The notes under the pieces: generated by a model
Databases searched by the model: none
Seen by the model: only the letters and a program-made list of their open reading frames with translations
What the model was told of the DNA's origin: nothing
Made by a program: the position numbers and the translations under genes
Assembly (NCBI GenBank): GCA_021234155.1
Contig: JAJEKV010000031.1
Location: 16,018,885 to 16,082,884 of the forward strand
Length of the DNA: 64,000 nucleotides
Origin: Isoetes taiwanensis
Lineage: Eukaryota; Streptophyta; Lycopodiopsida; Isoetales; Isoetaceae
Reading direction: 5' to 3'
Shown: in pieces, positions 34,778 to 46,513 of the stretch
Layout: the number at the start of each line of letters is the position of its first letter
Position numbering within the stretch: position 1 is the first letter of the stretch

Positions 34778-36416
34778 TCATGGGCGCATCTCCGGAAACT
34801 CACGAAGAATCCAATTGGCATCTTCCCATGTGGCGTCTTCCTCAGGACAACCCGCCCATTGAACCAAAAATCTCCGTATTGTTCGTCTCCTTAAGCGACG
34901 GGTTTCCTCTCGCAAAATACGTTCTGGTCGGGGTTACAGAAAGTTCTCCCTGCTTACTAAATCATCGTCCCCCAGCATATGGGAAGGATCAAAAACATAC
35001 TTCCTCAAGTTACTCACATGGAAAACGTTATGTACTTTCAAGTGCGAGGGTAACTCCAACTTGTAGGCCACCTTGCCAATACGTTCCAAAATCTCATACG
35101 GACCCGCATACCTAGGGGCCCATTTCCCTGCACTTTTAAATGCCAGTGAACTCTGCTTGGGATTAATCCTCAAAAACACATAATCCCCTTTTTGAAATTC
35201 AAGTGGTCTACGTCTCTTATTTGCATAACGCTTACGTCTATTTTTTTGCCCGCAATAAATTCTGGGCGAAGTCTCCTTAGTTGAGCATCCATGTCCTCCG
35301 CTACTTCATTGTTTTGCTTCAACATTGCATTGAGGATCTCTCCAATTAAGAGGACAACGGCACTCCTTACCATACATTGCTTCAAAGGGCTCATTTTGAT
35401 GGAATCTTGATAAGTGTTGTTGTATGCAAACTTCGGCCAAGTACAAGTAAGAATCCCATACCTTTGGTTGACTAGGCACATACATTGAGCATATCCTCCA
35501 AGATTTGATTAACTCGCTCCACTTGGCCATCGGCTTGAGGGCGATAAGATGTCTTGGCATATAACTTAGTCCCAATATTTTGAAACAGACCCTTGCCAAA
35601 ATTGGCTCATAAACTTTGTATCCCCGATCGATGAAATAGTGGCGGCATCCCATGCAACCTAAAGATCTCCTTAACAAATAACTTGGCAATATCCATTCCG
35701 TAGCGATGAGTCTTCGTAGGCATAAATGGGCCGCTTGGTGAGTCGGTCAACCACAACATAGATTGCATCATAACCTGAGCGTGTAGGGGAAGCTCAACAA
35801 TGAAGTCCATGGAAATACTCTCCCACTTAGAAGATGGAATTACCAAAGGTTGTAATTCTCCAGGCTCCCTAAACCTTGATGCTTTTACCTTTTGACAAGA
35901 TAAACACCTAGCCACATACTCCTTAACCATCTTCTTCTGTCAGGGCCAAAAGAAATTTCAAGCATTTTCCTCAAAGTCTTATGTACCCACTGGGTGGCCA
36001 GCTAAAGGACTATCATGTGCTTCATATAACAACCTCAATCTCAACTCCTGATCATTAGGAATACACATACGACCATTATAATATAAAACTCCTTTAGACA
36101 ATGCATACCTCGGAAAATCTTGGGGGTTCTCCACCACAGGTGCAAAATACGGATCATTCCTCAATTTGCTAAGAATATCTGCATCCCATTGTCCTTGAAG
36201 CACACTAATGGAAGTTAAGAATGACCTTCTAGACAAAGCATCAGCAATCACATTTTCTTTGCCAGGTTGATATTCAATTTCAAAATCATACTCTTCCCTT
36301 AGTTGCATCCACCTCCTTTGCCTATTATTCAAATATGGTTTGTTTTTGCAAAATACTTTAAATTTTGGTGGTCGGTCTTCAAAAGAAACGGCGACCCAAG
36401 CAAATAATGTCTCCAT
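34778..36416 (-). pseudogene. Chromovirus integrase with C-terminal chromodomain, frameshifted
   Basis: Pieces in order are RNase H end KENVIADALSRRS, zinc-binding EAHDSPLAGHP and CLSCQKVKASRF, core SMDFIVELP and AKLFVKEIFRLHG, then KVWDSYLYLAE, FEAMYGKECRCPLNW, KWAPRYAGPYEILERIGKVA and VHNVFHVSNLRKY. The last frame, ending at the TGA at 34778, reads RRFLVQWAGCPEEDATWEDA, NWILREFPEM, a chromodomain with the LVQW and TWE core. Integrase inserts the cDNA; the chromodomain guides site choice. At least four frame changes separate the pieces. Confidence 0.85.
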
Positions 36417-37566
36417 ACCCTCAAGGCATGGATAATGGCCAACATTTCTAGATCATGCGGGTAATTTTGTTCGTGAGGAGACAACTTACGAGATATATAA
36501 GCACAAACTCGGCCATCCGCAAGCAAGACTCCCCTATAGCTTTCCCGGAAGCATCGGTGACTACATGGAAGGGTATATTCATGTCGGGAATCCTTAAAAC
36601 TGGTGCACTAATCAAAACATCCTTTAACTTTTGAAAACTTTCCTGACAATGCAAATCATTCTTCTTACCCAGCAAAGAAGTCAAAGGAGCCGCAATCTTT
36701 GCAAATTTAGGAACAAATTTGCGGTAATAACCTGCTAATCCCAAGAATGATCTTACCTCCTTCACCGTCTTTGGTGTGGGCCAATCCCTAACTGCCTCAA
36801 CCTTAGAAGGATCTGGCTCCAATCCCTTCTCTGAAATAACATGCCCAAGGTATACCAATCTAGTTTGTGCAAAAGAACACTTAGATAGCTTACCATACAA
36901 CCTTTCTTGCCGCAAAATAGCTAATGTCTGCTTTACATGTTCCACATGCTCCTCTAATGTCCTGGAATATACCAAAATATCATCAAAGAAAACCAATATA
37001 AACTTATCCAAGAAAGATCGGAATATCTCATTCATTAGACGCATAAAGGTGGCGGGAGCATTTGTCAACCCAAAGGGCATTACAACAAACTCGTAATGTC
37101 CGTAGCGTGTCCTAAAGGCAGTCTTATAAATATCTGTGTCCTTGATCCGAATCTGATGATATCCAGATCGTAGATCAATTTTTGTGAAGTACTTAGCTTG
37201 TCCCAACTGGTCAAATAGCTCATCAACCCTAGGCAATGCATATCTATTCTTCACTGTAATCTGGTTAAGCATGCGGTAATCAATACACAACCTTAATGTC
37301 CCATCCTTCTTTTTAACAAACAAAACTGGCGCACCAAATGGAGAAACACTCGGCCGTATAAACCCTTGTTCCAATAATTCCGCTAACTGTTTCTTCAATT
37401 CAGCCATCTCTAATGCATGAAATCTGTATGGTGGCCTTGATGTGGGTTCAGCCCCAGGAACAAGTTCTATCTCATGATCTACCATTCTATGTGGAGGCAA
37501 TTCCGTTAATTCTTTAGGAAACACATCAGAAAACTCATCCAACACTTTACGGATCTCAGGGGGCAA
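36329..37566 (-). pseudogene. Chromovirus reverse transcriptase and RNase H
   Basis: The RT frame (36448-37566) is almost complete: [74 protein letters not shown] and catalytic FFDDILVYS with both aspartates, then [20 protein letters not shown]. RNase H starts [14 protein letters not shown] frameshift near 36535 moves the rest to the next frame ([31 protein letters not shown]). With that one shift the protein is otherwise well preserved. Confidence 0.92.
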
Positions 37567-38040
37567 TAGGTTGTTCCTGTAACTCTGCAGTACCCAAGAA
37601 TGAATCTAACAACAATGCACATCCCATTCTTATGCAACCATTCTTAATCTGTTTCTTAAAACTTTTCCGGGACAAAGGTGTAACCACTAGTGATGAAGGC
37701 AATCCTTCCAGCACATACTTATCTCCATTAGGACTTTGGCATGTAACTGTTTGCTCTCCGCAATCAATACAAGCTTTATGTGGCCTTAACCATGACATTC
37801 CTAGAATAGCATCATATTTCCCTAGGCTCAATACTTCAAAACTAGTATGGGACTCAAGATCTCCTACTTGGAATTCAAGATTGTCTACCTTAGCATAAGA
37901 AGTCTTAATTTTGCCATCAGCCAACTCCACATATCTAGGATCCCGACTAATCATATTCAAATCTAGTTTCTTTGCTAGCCTTGGGGAGATAAAGCAATGT
38001 GTACTACCACAATCAATAAGAAAGAGAACAGGAACTCCAT
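37556..38040 (-). pseudogene. Chromovirus aspartic protease region
   Basis: The minus strand reads VPVLFLIDCGSTHCFISPRL then LAKKLDLNMISRDPRYVELA and KYDAILGMSWLRPHKACID. This is the retropepsin pattern (D-S/T-G ... ILGMdWL). The active-site triad reads D-C-G, a change expected to reduce or abolish activity. No stop occurs between the active site and 37556. Confidence 0.85.
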
Positions 38041-38056
38041 GAATAATACACGGAAC

Positions 38057-39288
38057 TCATGATGACCCGACTTGATTATCTACGACCACGGTCCCGCTGC
38101 GGCATACATGCACATTCTTTCCACGATGGCGAGCCCCTAACCTCAAGCTGCGGGGTTGGCTTGTGCTATAATCTGTTATCTCCCCTAGCTTGTCCTCGCC
38201 ACCCCTACTATTGTCCCAAAACCTCCCACGACCACCACGGTTACCTCGGCCTCCATTTCCTCTGCCTTGGCCCGATCCATAAGTATCACTAGAATTGGCA
38301 CGGACCCTTTGGTTTGTTTGCCCTCCACGTTGAGAACATGCGGCAGGCGGTACTATCCATCCACCTTCTCGGACAATCTCGTCCATAATGACCAACTTCT
38401 CACGCACTGAAGCATCGATTCTCATTAATACACTTTTTCCCTGGTTTCATCATTCAAAGGTGCATACATAGGTCGAGATCCTCGACTTTGACCACCCTCA
38501 CGCATACTAACGGCACTGTGCGACCATACCACCCCCGCTGGGAATCTACCTCTACTCGTAGATCCACCCGATCTGCCATGTGGAAGGAGCTTGTCTCTTC
38601 TTAGCATTCTCCAAGGTTGCCTTTCGGCTAGATCGACTTCACGATTCTTAGCAATTACGAACACCTCCTCCGGATCCTTATAGGACACACGACATTGTGC
38701 TCTTAATATCAACACGCAAACCCTTCACAAATCGAAAGCACAAAGCTTCTCCTTATCCTCAAAAGGACAATGATACTGCAACCTTCTAAACTTTTCATTA
38801 TATTCTGCCACTGTCCCTTTCTGTGTCAGGTCCAAGAACTCATTCATTTTGTCTACTTTGTATCCGGGAGGCATAAAGTGTCCTTCAAAAGCGGTCTTAA
38901 ACTCTTGCCAAGTTGCACGCCACCGCAACCTTATTTATGTCCATAAATAATTCTCCCACCATACTCTAGCAAATCCACCCAACATTGCACGAGCCAATAC
39001 GACTTTTAACGAGTCTTGGCATTGATGAGTTTAAAATAAAACTCAACCCCACGAAGCCATGAGTCCGCATCATCCCCTGTAACATTTTCTCCAGTAAATA
39101 CTTCTCTCTTAGTGTCCTTCAGCACCTTCTCCACTGCCTTGTCAGCTGCCGTCTTTTGTTGCGACGCACTCTCTGGCGCAACACTTTGCGAATAGACTGT
39201 AAGATACCGGCTACATCGGGGGTTCCACTAGGCCCGACTCCACCCGGTCACGTCCAACTCCTCTTGGGGATCCTCCCGGAGAACTCAT
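38057..39288 (-). pseudogene. Chromovirus gag, broken
   Basis: A likely gag start is the ATG at 39288 (MSSPGGSPRGVGRD). Frame changes follow. TWQEFKTAFEGHFMPPGYK, TQKGTVAEYNEKFRRLQ (38725-38928) is the conserved retrotransposon gag core. A Gly/Arg-rich tail (GRGNGGRGNRGGRGRF, about 38230) precedes the protease. I could not find a CCHC zinc knuckle in any frame here. Confidence 0.75.
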
Positions 39289-39362
39289 CTCTACAAGAAT
39301 CTGGGGAAATCATAGCAAATATCATCAATAATCAAAATCTCATAATCCACTAACCGAACTTG

Positions 39363-39376
39363 GCTCTCGATACCAA
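39363..39376 (-). promoter_or_regulatory. Primer-binding site, initiator tRNA-Met type with one extra base
   Basis: Two bases inside the 5' LTR the minus strand reads TTGGTATCGAGAGCC. The usual plant site complementary to initiator tRNA-Met is TGGTATCAGAGC; here one extra G follows ATC. Confidence 0.8.
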
Positions 39377-39378
39377 GC

Positions 39379-41624
39379 TGTGGCCGGGCCGGCGATTAAC
39401 CTCTCGATGGCGGAGATCCCATCGATCTCTATCGTTGGATCTACTTAACCTTAGGAACTCAAGAGTGGATATATGCATATTTAGGTAAAATTTAATCTTT
39501 TACATGCTCTAATATAAGGTCCCAATAAAATTATTCTTGCCATTACTCGGTAAAACTTCACACAACTCCCAAGGCTTTTAAAAATAATATCACTTCAATC
39601 CCATATATAATATCAATAATAGTCGGGTTAATTGAACAACAATCCACACGCATCTACCCTCGTTTTTTAGAAGCTTGGCTACTCGGGGGCGTCTTGCACC
39701 TCTGCTTACACCATTAACCACGGGGGTTAGTCACACACGGACTAAGTGGGGATCGGGGGATCTAGGTCACATCTAGCATTAATAATCACAAAGCATTAAC
39801 TTAGAACAATAACATAGTCTTACCATAACCTTCGCCCTAACAATCCAGGTAGTTAATCCAACAAGCATAACCACAATGCATAATTTTACCAAACATAGCC
39901 ATTACAACTTGATTCCACATCATAAACCGCATATACAATAGCCAAGCAACCAAAGCATCAACATTGCAACCAATATTCCTCCGGGTGCGAGCAAGGTCAA
40001 CTTCGGTGATCGGGCCCGGTGACATAGAGGCGGGGTAACCACATGTGTACACACCCATCCACAGCTGCGTCCCAAATTGGAGGACCACTTAAGCGAGCAT
40101 GGCGTTGTACCTCACGGTACCAACGCCCGATGTTCAAATGACAACATTACATAGCAGCGTGCAATAATAGCGAGTCTAGACCATCGCACCTAGACTCCGG
40201 CCCCGAAGGGTCTATATCAAAGAATTATATTCATGCATAATCACATTATTCTAAATTCCACATAGCATCAACTAGGCCCGTTTCCATAGCAAGCTTACAT
40301 GAAAAATATTAAGAGAATTCCATAGTTAACACTTCATGCAATGCGAGAAAAATCAATTATGAGCTCATATAAACATTATTATGACTATAATGCAACATGC
40401 CCCTATAAGTACTAGACTTAAGGTTGGATACAAGCAACCATGTTTATTTCCCTAAATTAAATCCCTTATTATAATTTATCACCTAAGGCTAAATGGCGTT
40501 TCCTTCCACGATCCAACCTGATGGTAACTTCGCGCAATTTATAGCCCCTATAACTCATTTCCCTTCTTATTCTTGTTAATTTAAGTGTTAACCCTTTAGT
40601 ATCTTAGTTTTTAACGAACCTTACTAAGTATTCCTCTACCAACTAAAACTATCACTGTTAACATTTTACCTTTTTAACCTAACGTGCGAGCGACCCGGAC
40701 CCGGCTGCAGCTGCGGTTGGCCTCGGGCCATCAAATCATCATGCGAGCTCGCAAGGCTTCCCGATCCTGGCGGTAAGGGGAGGTTTACGGCCATTAAACC
40801 CGGTTTATGATGCAAAACGGTGGTTCTGAGGCGATTCGGGGCCCATAGAAATCATGTTTTCCATGTGACCAAATCTTACTCTAATCCTCCCAGTTACGTA
40901 TCCTTTCTCCATTTCGGCCTCCCTAAGGCCCAAATCGGCCATTTGAGGCGATTCCCATGCTTTCAGATATTTCCATTCAACCGGATCATACCGAGGCTGC
41001 TTTGCATGCAAGAAAAATTCCTTTGTCTTTGCTAGTTCTATCTTCATCTCTTTTTTTAACTCATTCTTGGACATCCTAACCATTCTAACCCATCCCAGCT
41101 TTCTCTATCACGGATTACAGTCACACCTCTTACTATTATCATGATGAAAATTTCAGAAACATATTCAAGTTATTACCAGCCATGCAAACCCAATTATCTC
41201 AAAATTAAAGAATCACTACCCATGCAGATGCGTTCATATTAACAACCATGCTTATACAATCCAATTCTATTCTCAGGCTAGATACATAACCAGCAAATTT
41301 AAGCAAGCACATAAATGCTACACTAGAAAAACCCCAGGTGTAAGTCTAGATCCCCACCTGGAATCTCGCTTGCTCCCTCTGCACTCCAACACGCTCCCAA
41401 GTATTGCTCACACCCTGCTCCTTCAGCAATTCGACTGCAATCTATCGCCTTCCCAATACTTCATGATGTACTTGTATTTATTATTAATCACTAGTATATT
41501 TATCCGTATAATCTCTACATATACGATATATATACTCTGCATGCATAATATTCCAATTATTATTCCTTTGCATCCTTAAATAAAATAATTCCACAATGTA
41601 CCTCAAAATCCTAGGTCCGTTACA
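39379..41624 (-). repeat. 5' LTR of the chromovirus
   Basis: 2246 bp, TGTGGCCGGGCC to GGTCCGTTACA, followed by ATCAG. Carries the element's promoter by position. See the 3' LTR entry for its relation to the other copy. Confidence 0.95.
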
Positions 41625-41890
41625 ATCAGTCTAGTAATGGGGACCTTAAAAATCCATTGCCACCCGAGGTGAGGGGTTTAAGTATGACCAACCAGTCCTG
41701 TGTTAGAGACCTTAAACCTACCATATGTCCAATCGGTCTTGTGGTAGAGACCTTAAACCTACTATATGTACTCGATAATCACATGCAAAGCAGCTCCTAG
41801 CATATCGCACCTAAGTAGTGGGTTGGCTTCCATGTGATATGTAGAATGTACTCATGATGCTCCTAGCATATCGCACCTAAGTAGTGGGGA
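41625..41890 (+). repeat. SINE-like head copies and short direct repeats
   Basis: tctagtaatggggaccttaa followed by cgaggtgaggggtttaag resembles the SINE head at 32425 (A box-like and B box-like words). gtcttgtggtagagacctta, aacctac recurs twice (41700-41765), and gctcctagcatatcgcacct, aagtagtggg occurs at about 41792 and 41850. Confidence 0.55.
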
Positions 41891-42512
41891 GATTAATGGC
41901 ATGGAGAAAAGGGGCCGTTTGGGGCCAGTTGTCAAATAAAGTGGCATATTCTAGTGCCATTGGTATATTCGGGTGATTACTGTAGTAATCAATGGAATAT
42001 TCCCCCAGAAAAGAATATGCGAAGCGTTATAGAAATAATCATTGGAATATTCTTTAACAGAAGTATATTCTAGAAATTATGCATAATAACTTGGTTTCGA
42101 TCGAACGGTGGGGAACGGTCGGATTGGCTTAACCTGCAAGGACAAGTGGTTAAGAATGCTAGTGTATGGGCTTTCTCTTCAGCTTAGTATCCTTGCCTCT
42201 AATGGTTGAGAGGCCTAAAGTCTGGATCATACAAAACTTTTAGGTTACATAACTTAGTTGATCCATTGCAATACAAAAGCTTGTTGCCTTACCTCATTTT
42301 GTGATTCAAAAATATGACACAAACCATTGTATTATGATTGTCCCCCGTTTTAAGCCATGACGAATACCGTTGAAGGTCCGGCACTCGCAAGGCTTGCAAT
42401 TGGTGACTATGGGTCCATGCAGAAGTCAGGGTACGTAAGATGTTGGTCAGCCTTAGCTTTTGATGTAGCATTCATAATCTGCAAGAAAGAACTAGTCTGA
42501 CGCAGTTGAGAG
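41891..42512. other. 5' flank of the PPR gene, no other gene seen
   Basis: Repeated ggaatattc palindromes with atcaatgg/atcattgg in front (41985-42055). No coding sequence recognised; it should contain the PPR gene's promoter. Confidence 0.5.
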
Positions 42513-45161
42513 ATGGAGGTACCCTGTATTTGGAATTGGGTGCCTCCCATAGATAACTTTACCTCCTCCGTGAAACAATGCAGAGCAAACAAAGATTTAG
42601 CGGATGCTAAGTTTCTACATTTTTCCTGTCATAATGATATTGACTGTATAGGAAATTATATCGTCCCCATGCTGGTAGATTGTGGAGGCATGTCTGATGC
42701 TCAACAGGTATTCACTACTTTGGTTAATGGGAACGTTCATTCCTGGAATTCACTTATATTGGGAAGTCTTCAATATGGACAGCCACAACATGCCTTCATC
42801 ATGTATGAGAAAATGCAAGAAGATGCTATATGTCCAAGTAGTTATACATTTGTTGCTTTGTTAAGAGCTTCCATTAAGTTGAGGGATCTGGAAAATGGCC
42901 GGCGAATTCATCTTAAGGCCATTGAGAAGGAGCTGGACAAGAATACTTATGTTGGTACCACTTTGATTGTCATGTATGCACAGTTTGGGTATCTTAGAGA
43001 GGCACGTGAGGTATTTGACAAGCTTCCAGTCAGAAATGTTGTTTCCTGGACTGCGCTAATTCATGCATATGCCGAGCATGGGCATAGTTGGGAAGCATTG
43101 AAGTGTTTTGAACAAATGGAACAGGATGGTCAAGTTGCAAATGTTACAACATTTCTATGTGTCGTGAAAGCTTGTGGCACCATAGGAGCCATAGACAAAG
43201 GCCGAGAAATTCACACAAAGATGGCAGAAAAAGGTTTTCAAAAACATCAGTTTGTTGGGAATGCGTTGATTAACATGTATGCCAAATGCCATGCACTTGC
43301 AGATGCAGAAGAAGTATTTTTTAGCTTGAATTTCAGGGATACGGTGTCATGGAATTCAATGATCACAGGGTATACCGAAAATAATCATCCTGAAGATGCT
43401 TTGAAATGTTTTAATCAATTGCAATTGGAGGGGGTGGCACCGGATGCTGTCACATTTATTTCCATTTTGAAATCTTGTAGCAACATGGGGATTATAACGA
43501 AGGGACGAGAAATTCACTCTATGATCCTTAAAAAGGGTTTCAATAGTGACCCTTTTATGGGTAATGCTTTATTTGACATGTATATTAAGTGTGGGTCTCT
43601 TGAAGAGGCGCACAAAGTCTTCGACATGCTCCTTGTTCAAGATGTAGTATCATGGAACACACTGATTGCAGGATATGCTGACAAAGATGGTAAGAAAGCA
43701 TTAAAATGCTTTGAGCAGATGCATATAGAAGGAATACTTCCAAATGCTGTTACATTCGCTTGTATCCTGAGAGCTTGTACCACCATTAGGTGGATAGAAA
43801 AGGGGAAAGAAATACATCGAATGGTTGTGGAGAAGAAGTTTGATAAAGATGTTGTTGTTTGCAACACTTTAATTGACATGTATACAAAGTGTGGCTCGCT
43901 TGTGGAAGCACAGAAAGTCTTTGACAAACTTCCAGTTCTTGATCCTGTCACATGGAATAGTTTAATTGCAGGTTATAATGAACATGGGCTTGGTTTGCAA
44001 GCAGTTACTCAGTTTGAACAGATGCGCCTGCGGGGAGTCTCCCAAAATGCTGTGACATATACCTGTGGCCTAAACGCTTGTGCTAGCATAGGAGCAATAG
44101 AAAAGGGACGAAAGATACACAGAGATGCCACAGAAAAGAGTGCTGAGCTAGATGTCTTTGTTGGGAGTGCTCTGGTTGATATGTATGCTAAATGTGGCTC
44201 GGTTGCAGATGCACAAAGAGTCTTTGAAAGGCTGCCAATTCAGAATACTGCAGCTTGGAATGCAATGATAAGAGGATACAGTACTAACCACAAGTGTAGC
44301 ATGGCTATACAATGTTTTGATGCCATGATGCAACAGAACATACAACCAGATAGTATTACTTTCATATGTGTTCTCACTGCATGCAGTCGTGCCAGCTTAG
44401 TGACCACAGGTCAAGTATATTTTAAAAATATGCAAGAAAAGTACGGCATTATTCCAACAGCCGATCATTACAGTTGCATGATTGATCTTTTTGCACGATC
44501 AGGACACCTGTTTGAGGCAGTACATTTACTAGAGACCTTGCCATCCTACACATCTATAGAATCATGGATGGCTTTGCTTAGTTCTTGCAAAGTTTATGGG
44601 GAAGCAGAATTAGGACTCTGGTGTTTTCAGCAGTTAGTCCAGATAGACAAAGAAAGTGCTTCCCCATATGTGCTTCTCGAAAGCATCTATGCAGGTGCTG
44701 GAATGTACATTGATGCAGTCAGAATAAGAGAGCTGAGAAAAAATACCGGGGTGGAGAAAAAGCCTGCAAAGGCATTTATAGAGATCAATGAGAAGGTGCA
44801 CGAATTTGTGGTGGGTAGCAACAAAAGCATTGAAGTCTTAGCAATGTTGGAAAACTTGAATTCACGTATAAAACAGGATGGGCATGTGCCAAATGTGGAC
44901 CTTTTTGTTTGGCCTACCTCTGATATGGAAAGAGAGGCATCTTTGTGTGGCCATGCCGAGAAATTGGCTGTAGCATTTGGACTTCTCCATCTGCCACAAG
45001 GGCAAACATTACGGGTGACTAAAAACTTAAGGATGTGCACTGATTGTCATGATGTAATGAAGGTAATATCCAGGATTGAAAGAAGGAAGATTATTCTTCA
45101 AGAAAGCAATTGGGTCCACCATTTTAAAGAAGGCCTCTGTTCCTGTGGAGATATGTGGTGA
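42513..45161 (+). CDS. PLS-class pentatricopeptide repeat protein with KP-type DYW domain (organelle RNA editing factor)
   Basis: An intact intronless ORF of 882 residues. The start is the first ATG after an in-frame TGA at 42507. PPR proteins of this class bind organelle RNA and their DYW domain edits one nucleotide. P-L-S triplets begin near residue 45 and run to about 660, for example VVSWTALIHAYAEHGHSWEA and GNALINMYAKCHALADAEEV. E1/E2 motifs follow, then the DYW domain. It keeps H814-A-E816 and C842-T-D-C845-H plus C876-S-C878, the deaminase zinc and catalytic set. The PG box reads KKPAKAFIEI (749-758) and the last residues are CSCGDMW. A KP-bearing PG box is the mark of the DYW:KP group linked to U-to-C editing (known from ferns, lycophytes, hornworts); subgroup and direction are inference. 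No clear transit peptide was seen. Confidence 0.95.
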   Translation: MEVPCIWNWVPPIDNFTSSVKQCRANKDLADAKFLHFSCHNDIDCIGNYIVPMLVDCGGMSDAQQVFTTLVNGNVHSWNSLILGSLQYGQPQHAFIMYEKMQEDAICPSSYTFVALLRASIKLRDLENGRRIHLKAIEKELDKNTYVGTTLIVMYAQFGYLREAREVFDKLPVRNVVSWTALIHAYAEHGHSWEALKCFEQMEQDGQVANVTTFLCVVKACGTIGAIDKGREIHTKMAEKGFQKHQFVGNALINMYAKCHALADAEEVFFSLNFRDTVSWNSMITGYTENNHPEDALKCFNQLQLEGVAPDAVTFISILKSCSNMGIITKGREIHSMILKKGFNSDPFMGNALFDMYIKCGSLEEAHKVFDMLLVQDVVSWNTLIAGYADKDGKKALKCFEQMHIEGILPNAVTFACILRACTTIRWIEKGKEIHRMVVEKKFDKDVVVCNTLIDMYTKCGSLVEAQKVFDKLPVLDPVTWNSLIAGYNEHGLGLQAVTQFEQMRLRGVSQNAVTYTCGLNACASIGAIEKGRKIHRDATEKSAELDVFVGSALVDMYAKCGSVADAQRVFERLPIQNTAAWNAMIRGYSTNHKCSMAIQCFDAMMQQNIQPDSITFICVLTACSRASLVTTGQVYFKNMQEKYGIIPTADHYSCMIDLFARSGHLFEAVHLLETLPSYTSIESWMALLSSCKVYGEAELGLWCFQQLVQIDKESASPYVLLESIYAGAGMYIDAVRIRELRKNTGVEKKPAKAFIEINEKVHEFVVGSNKSIEVLAMLENLNSRIKQDGHVPNVDLFVWPTSDMEREASLCGHAEKLAVAFGLLHLPQGQTLRVTKNLRMCTDCHDVMKVISRIERRKIILQESNWVHHFKEGLCSCGDMW

Positions 45162-46513
45162 TTAAAACTCGTATGTAGATCGTCAACATAAAGGATAGGA
45201 CAGATACAATGAGAAAATGTGCCTTTGGCATTTTGGGTGATATTTTGAATTGCACTCTGTGAACCAGGCCTAATGTGCTTAGGGGCAACATGAAAGATGG
45301 CAAATTTACGCCTTCTTATGCCTGTCCAAATGCTTAATTGGATCATATTTCCTCATTGTACAAACTCCTCCTTGAAATGGAGGTGTTAAAATCTAACCCA
45401 TGTAAATAGAACCAATGGTGCTTCGAAATCTTTTTTATGGAGGATAAGTGATGTGGCATCTGGTACACAAATTGATTGCAGTCAGAGGTTTCTATTGCCA
45501 TGCGTCCATATTTTAGAGCAAAATGGTTACATTTCCTAAGCTTAAGCCAAATGATAATACTTTGAGATGGAACAGACTGATATACGATAAAAAGGGTATA
45601 GAACTGATCAAATATTTTGTACAATATACATGTCAATTTTCATAAACTTGGATAATCACAATTACACCCTAATAAGGAAAGGCTATATACAGGTACCGCA
45701 AGCACATATGACTAAGATTGGAAAGGGCAGAAGAAGATGCAGGTGGACCTAATCTGGATGAGATGGTTGGGTATTTTGCTGCCTTATGATCAGATTGTCA
45801 CCCTAGCCTACATTTTGTTTGGGGGTTCGTAAAGAAATTAAAGGAACTAAATAGTGATTTAAAGTCCAGAATATTGCCGGATGTGACGTGGTATGATCTA
45901 AGCTACTTGCAAAATCCAGGAGCACTGCCAACCTGCCACTGCCACTGCCAGGTTTAGTTGCCACAATGTTTGGGGAAACACCATAATTTTTGCAAAATCC
46001 AGGACCGCTGTCACTACTTTCAGGCAAACACCATAAATTTTTACATGAGACTTCCGGTTATTTGCAAGATGCACCCAGTTTGCTTGACCTTTATGGTCTT
46101 TATATGAATATTCATGAATATCTTTTTTTCTTGTGGTTTTTTTTGTTTGAAGTCTGCATATTTGGAAGGGGCAATCTTTAGTACTTTGCGCCTTATTTTG
46201 TTACATTTCAAGTTGATCATAATTGAAGTACCAATAATCATAACTACAACGATTAGACAAATGCCCTTTTATACATCCAAAGCAATCTGACGTGCTGCTT
46301 GGATGATTCGCTTATAGGAATTAATTTGCCACATATCATGCTCAATCTCAGCATATCATGGACATAAATAGCAAATTGGCAGAAGAAACGAGGCCAAATT
46401 AATATATGCATTGGTTCGCATGTAAGAATTATGATGAAAGTTGGATCTGAAAATATAATTGCGTGAAATTTGATAAACGCCATTTGTATTGCTTTATAAG
46501 ATTCAAAAATCTT
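45162..46513. other. 3' flanks of two convergent genes, no gene seen
   Basis: Non-coding between the PPR gene (+) and the mutase-like gene (-), so both 3' UTRs should lie here. A tttgcaaaatccaggaSc word occurs at about 45908 and 45990. No recognisable ORF. Confidence 0.5.

Larger units (their letters stand above)
32504..41624 (-). mobile_element. Complete Ty3/gypsy chromovirus LTR retrotransposon
   Basis: 9.1 kb with two LTRs (32504-34747 and 39379-41624), both TG...CA, flanked by a perfect 5-bp target duplication ATCAG (32499-32503 and 41625-41629). On the minus strand the order is 5' LTR (39379-41624), primer-binding site, gag, protease, RT, RNase H, integrase, chromodomain, polypurine tract, 3' LTR. 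Frames are broken in several places. The C-terminal chromodomain makes it a chromovirus, a group that targets modified chromatin. Confidence 0.95.
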
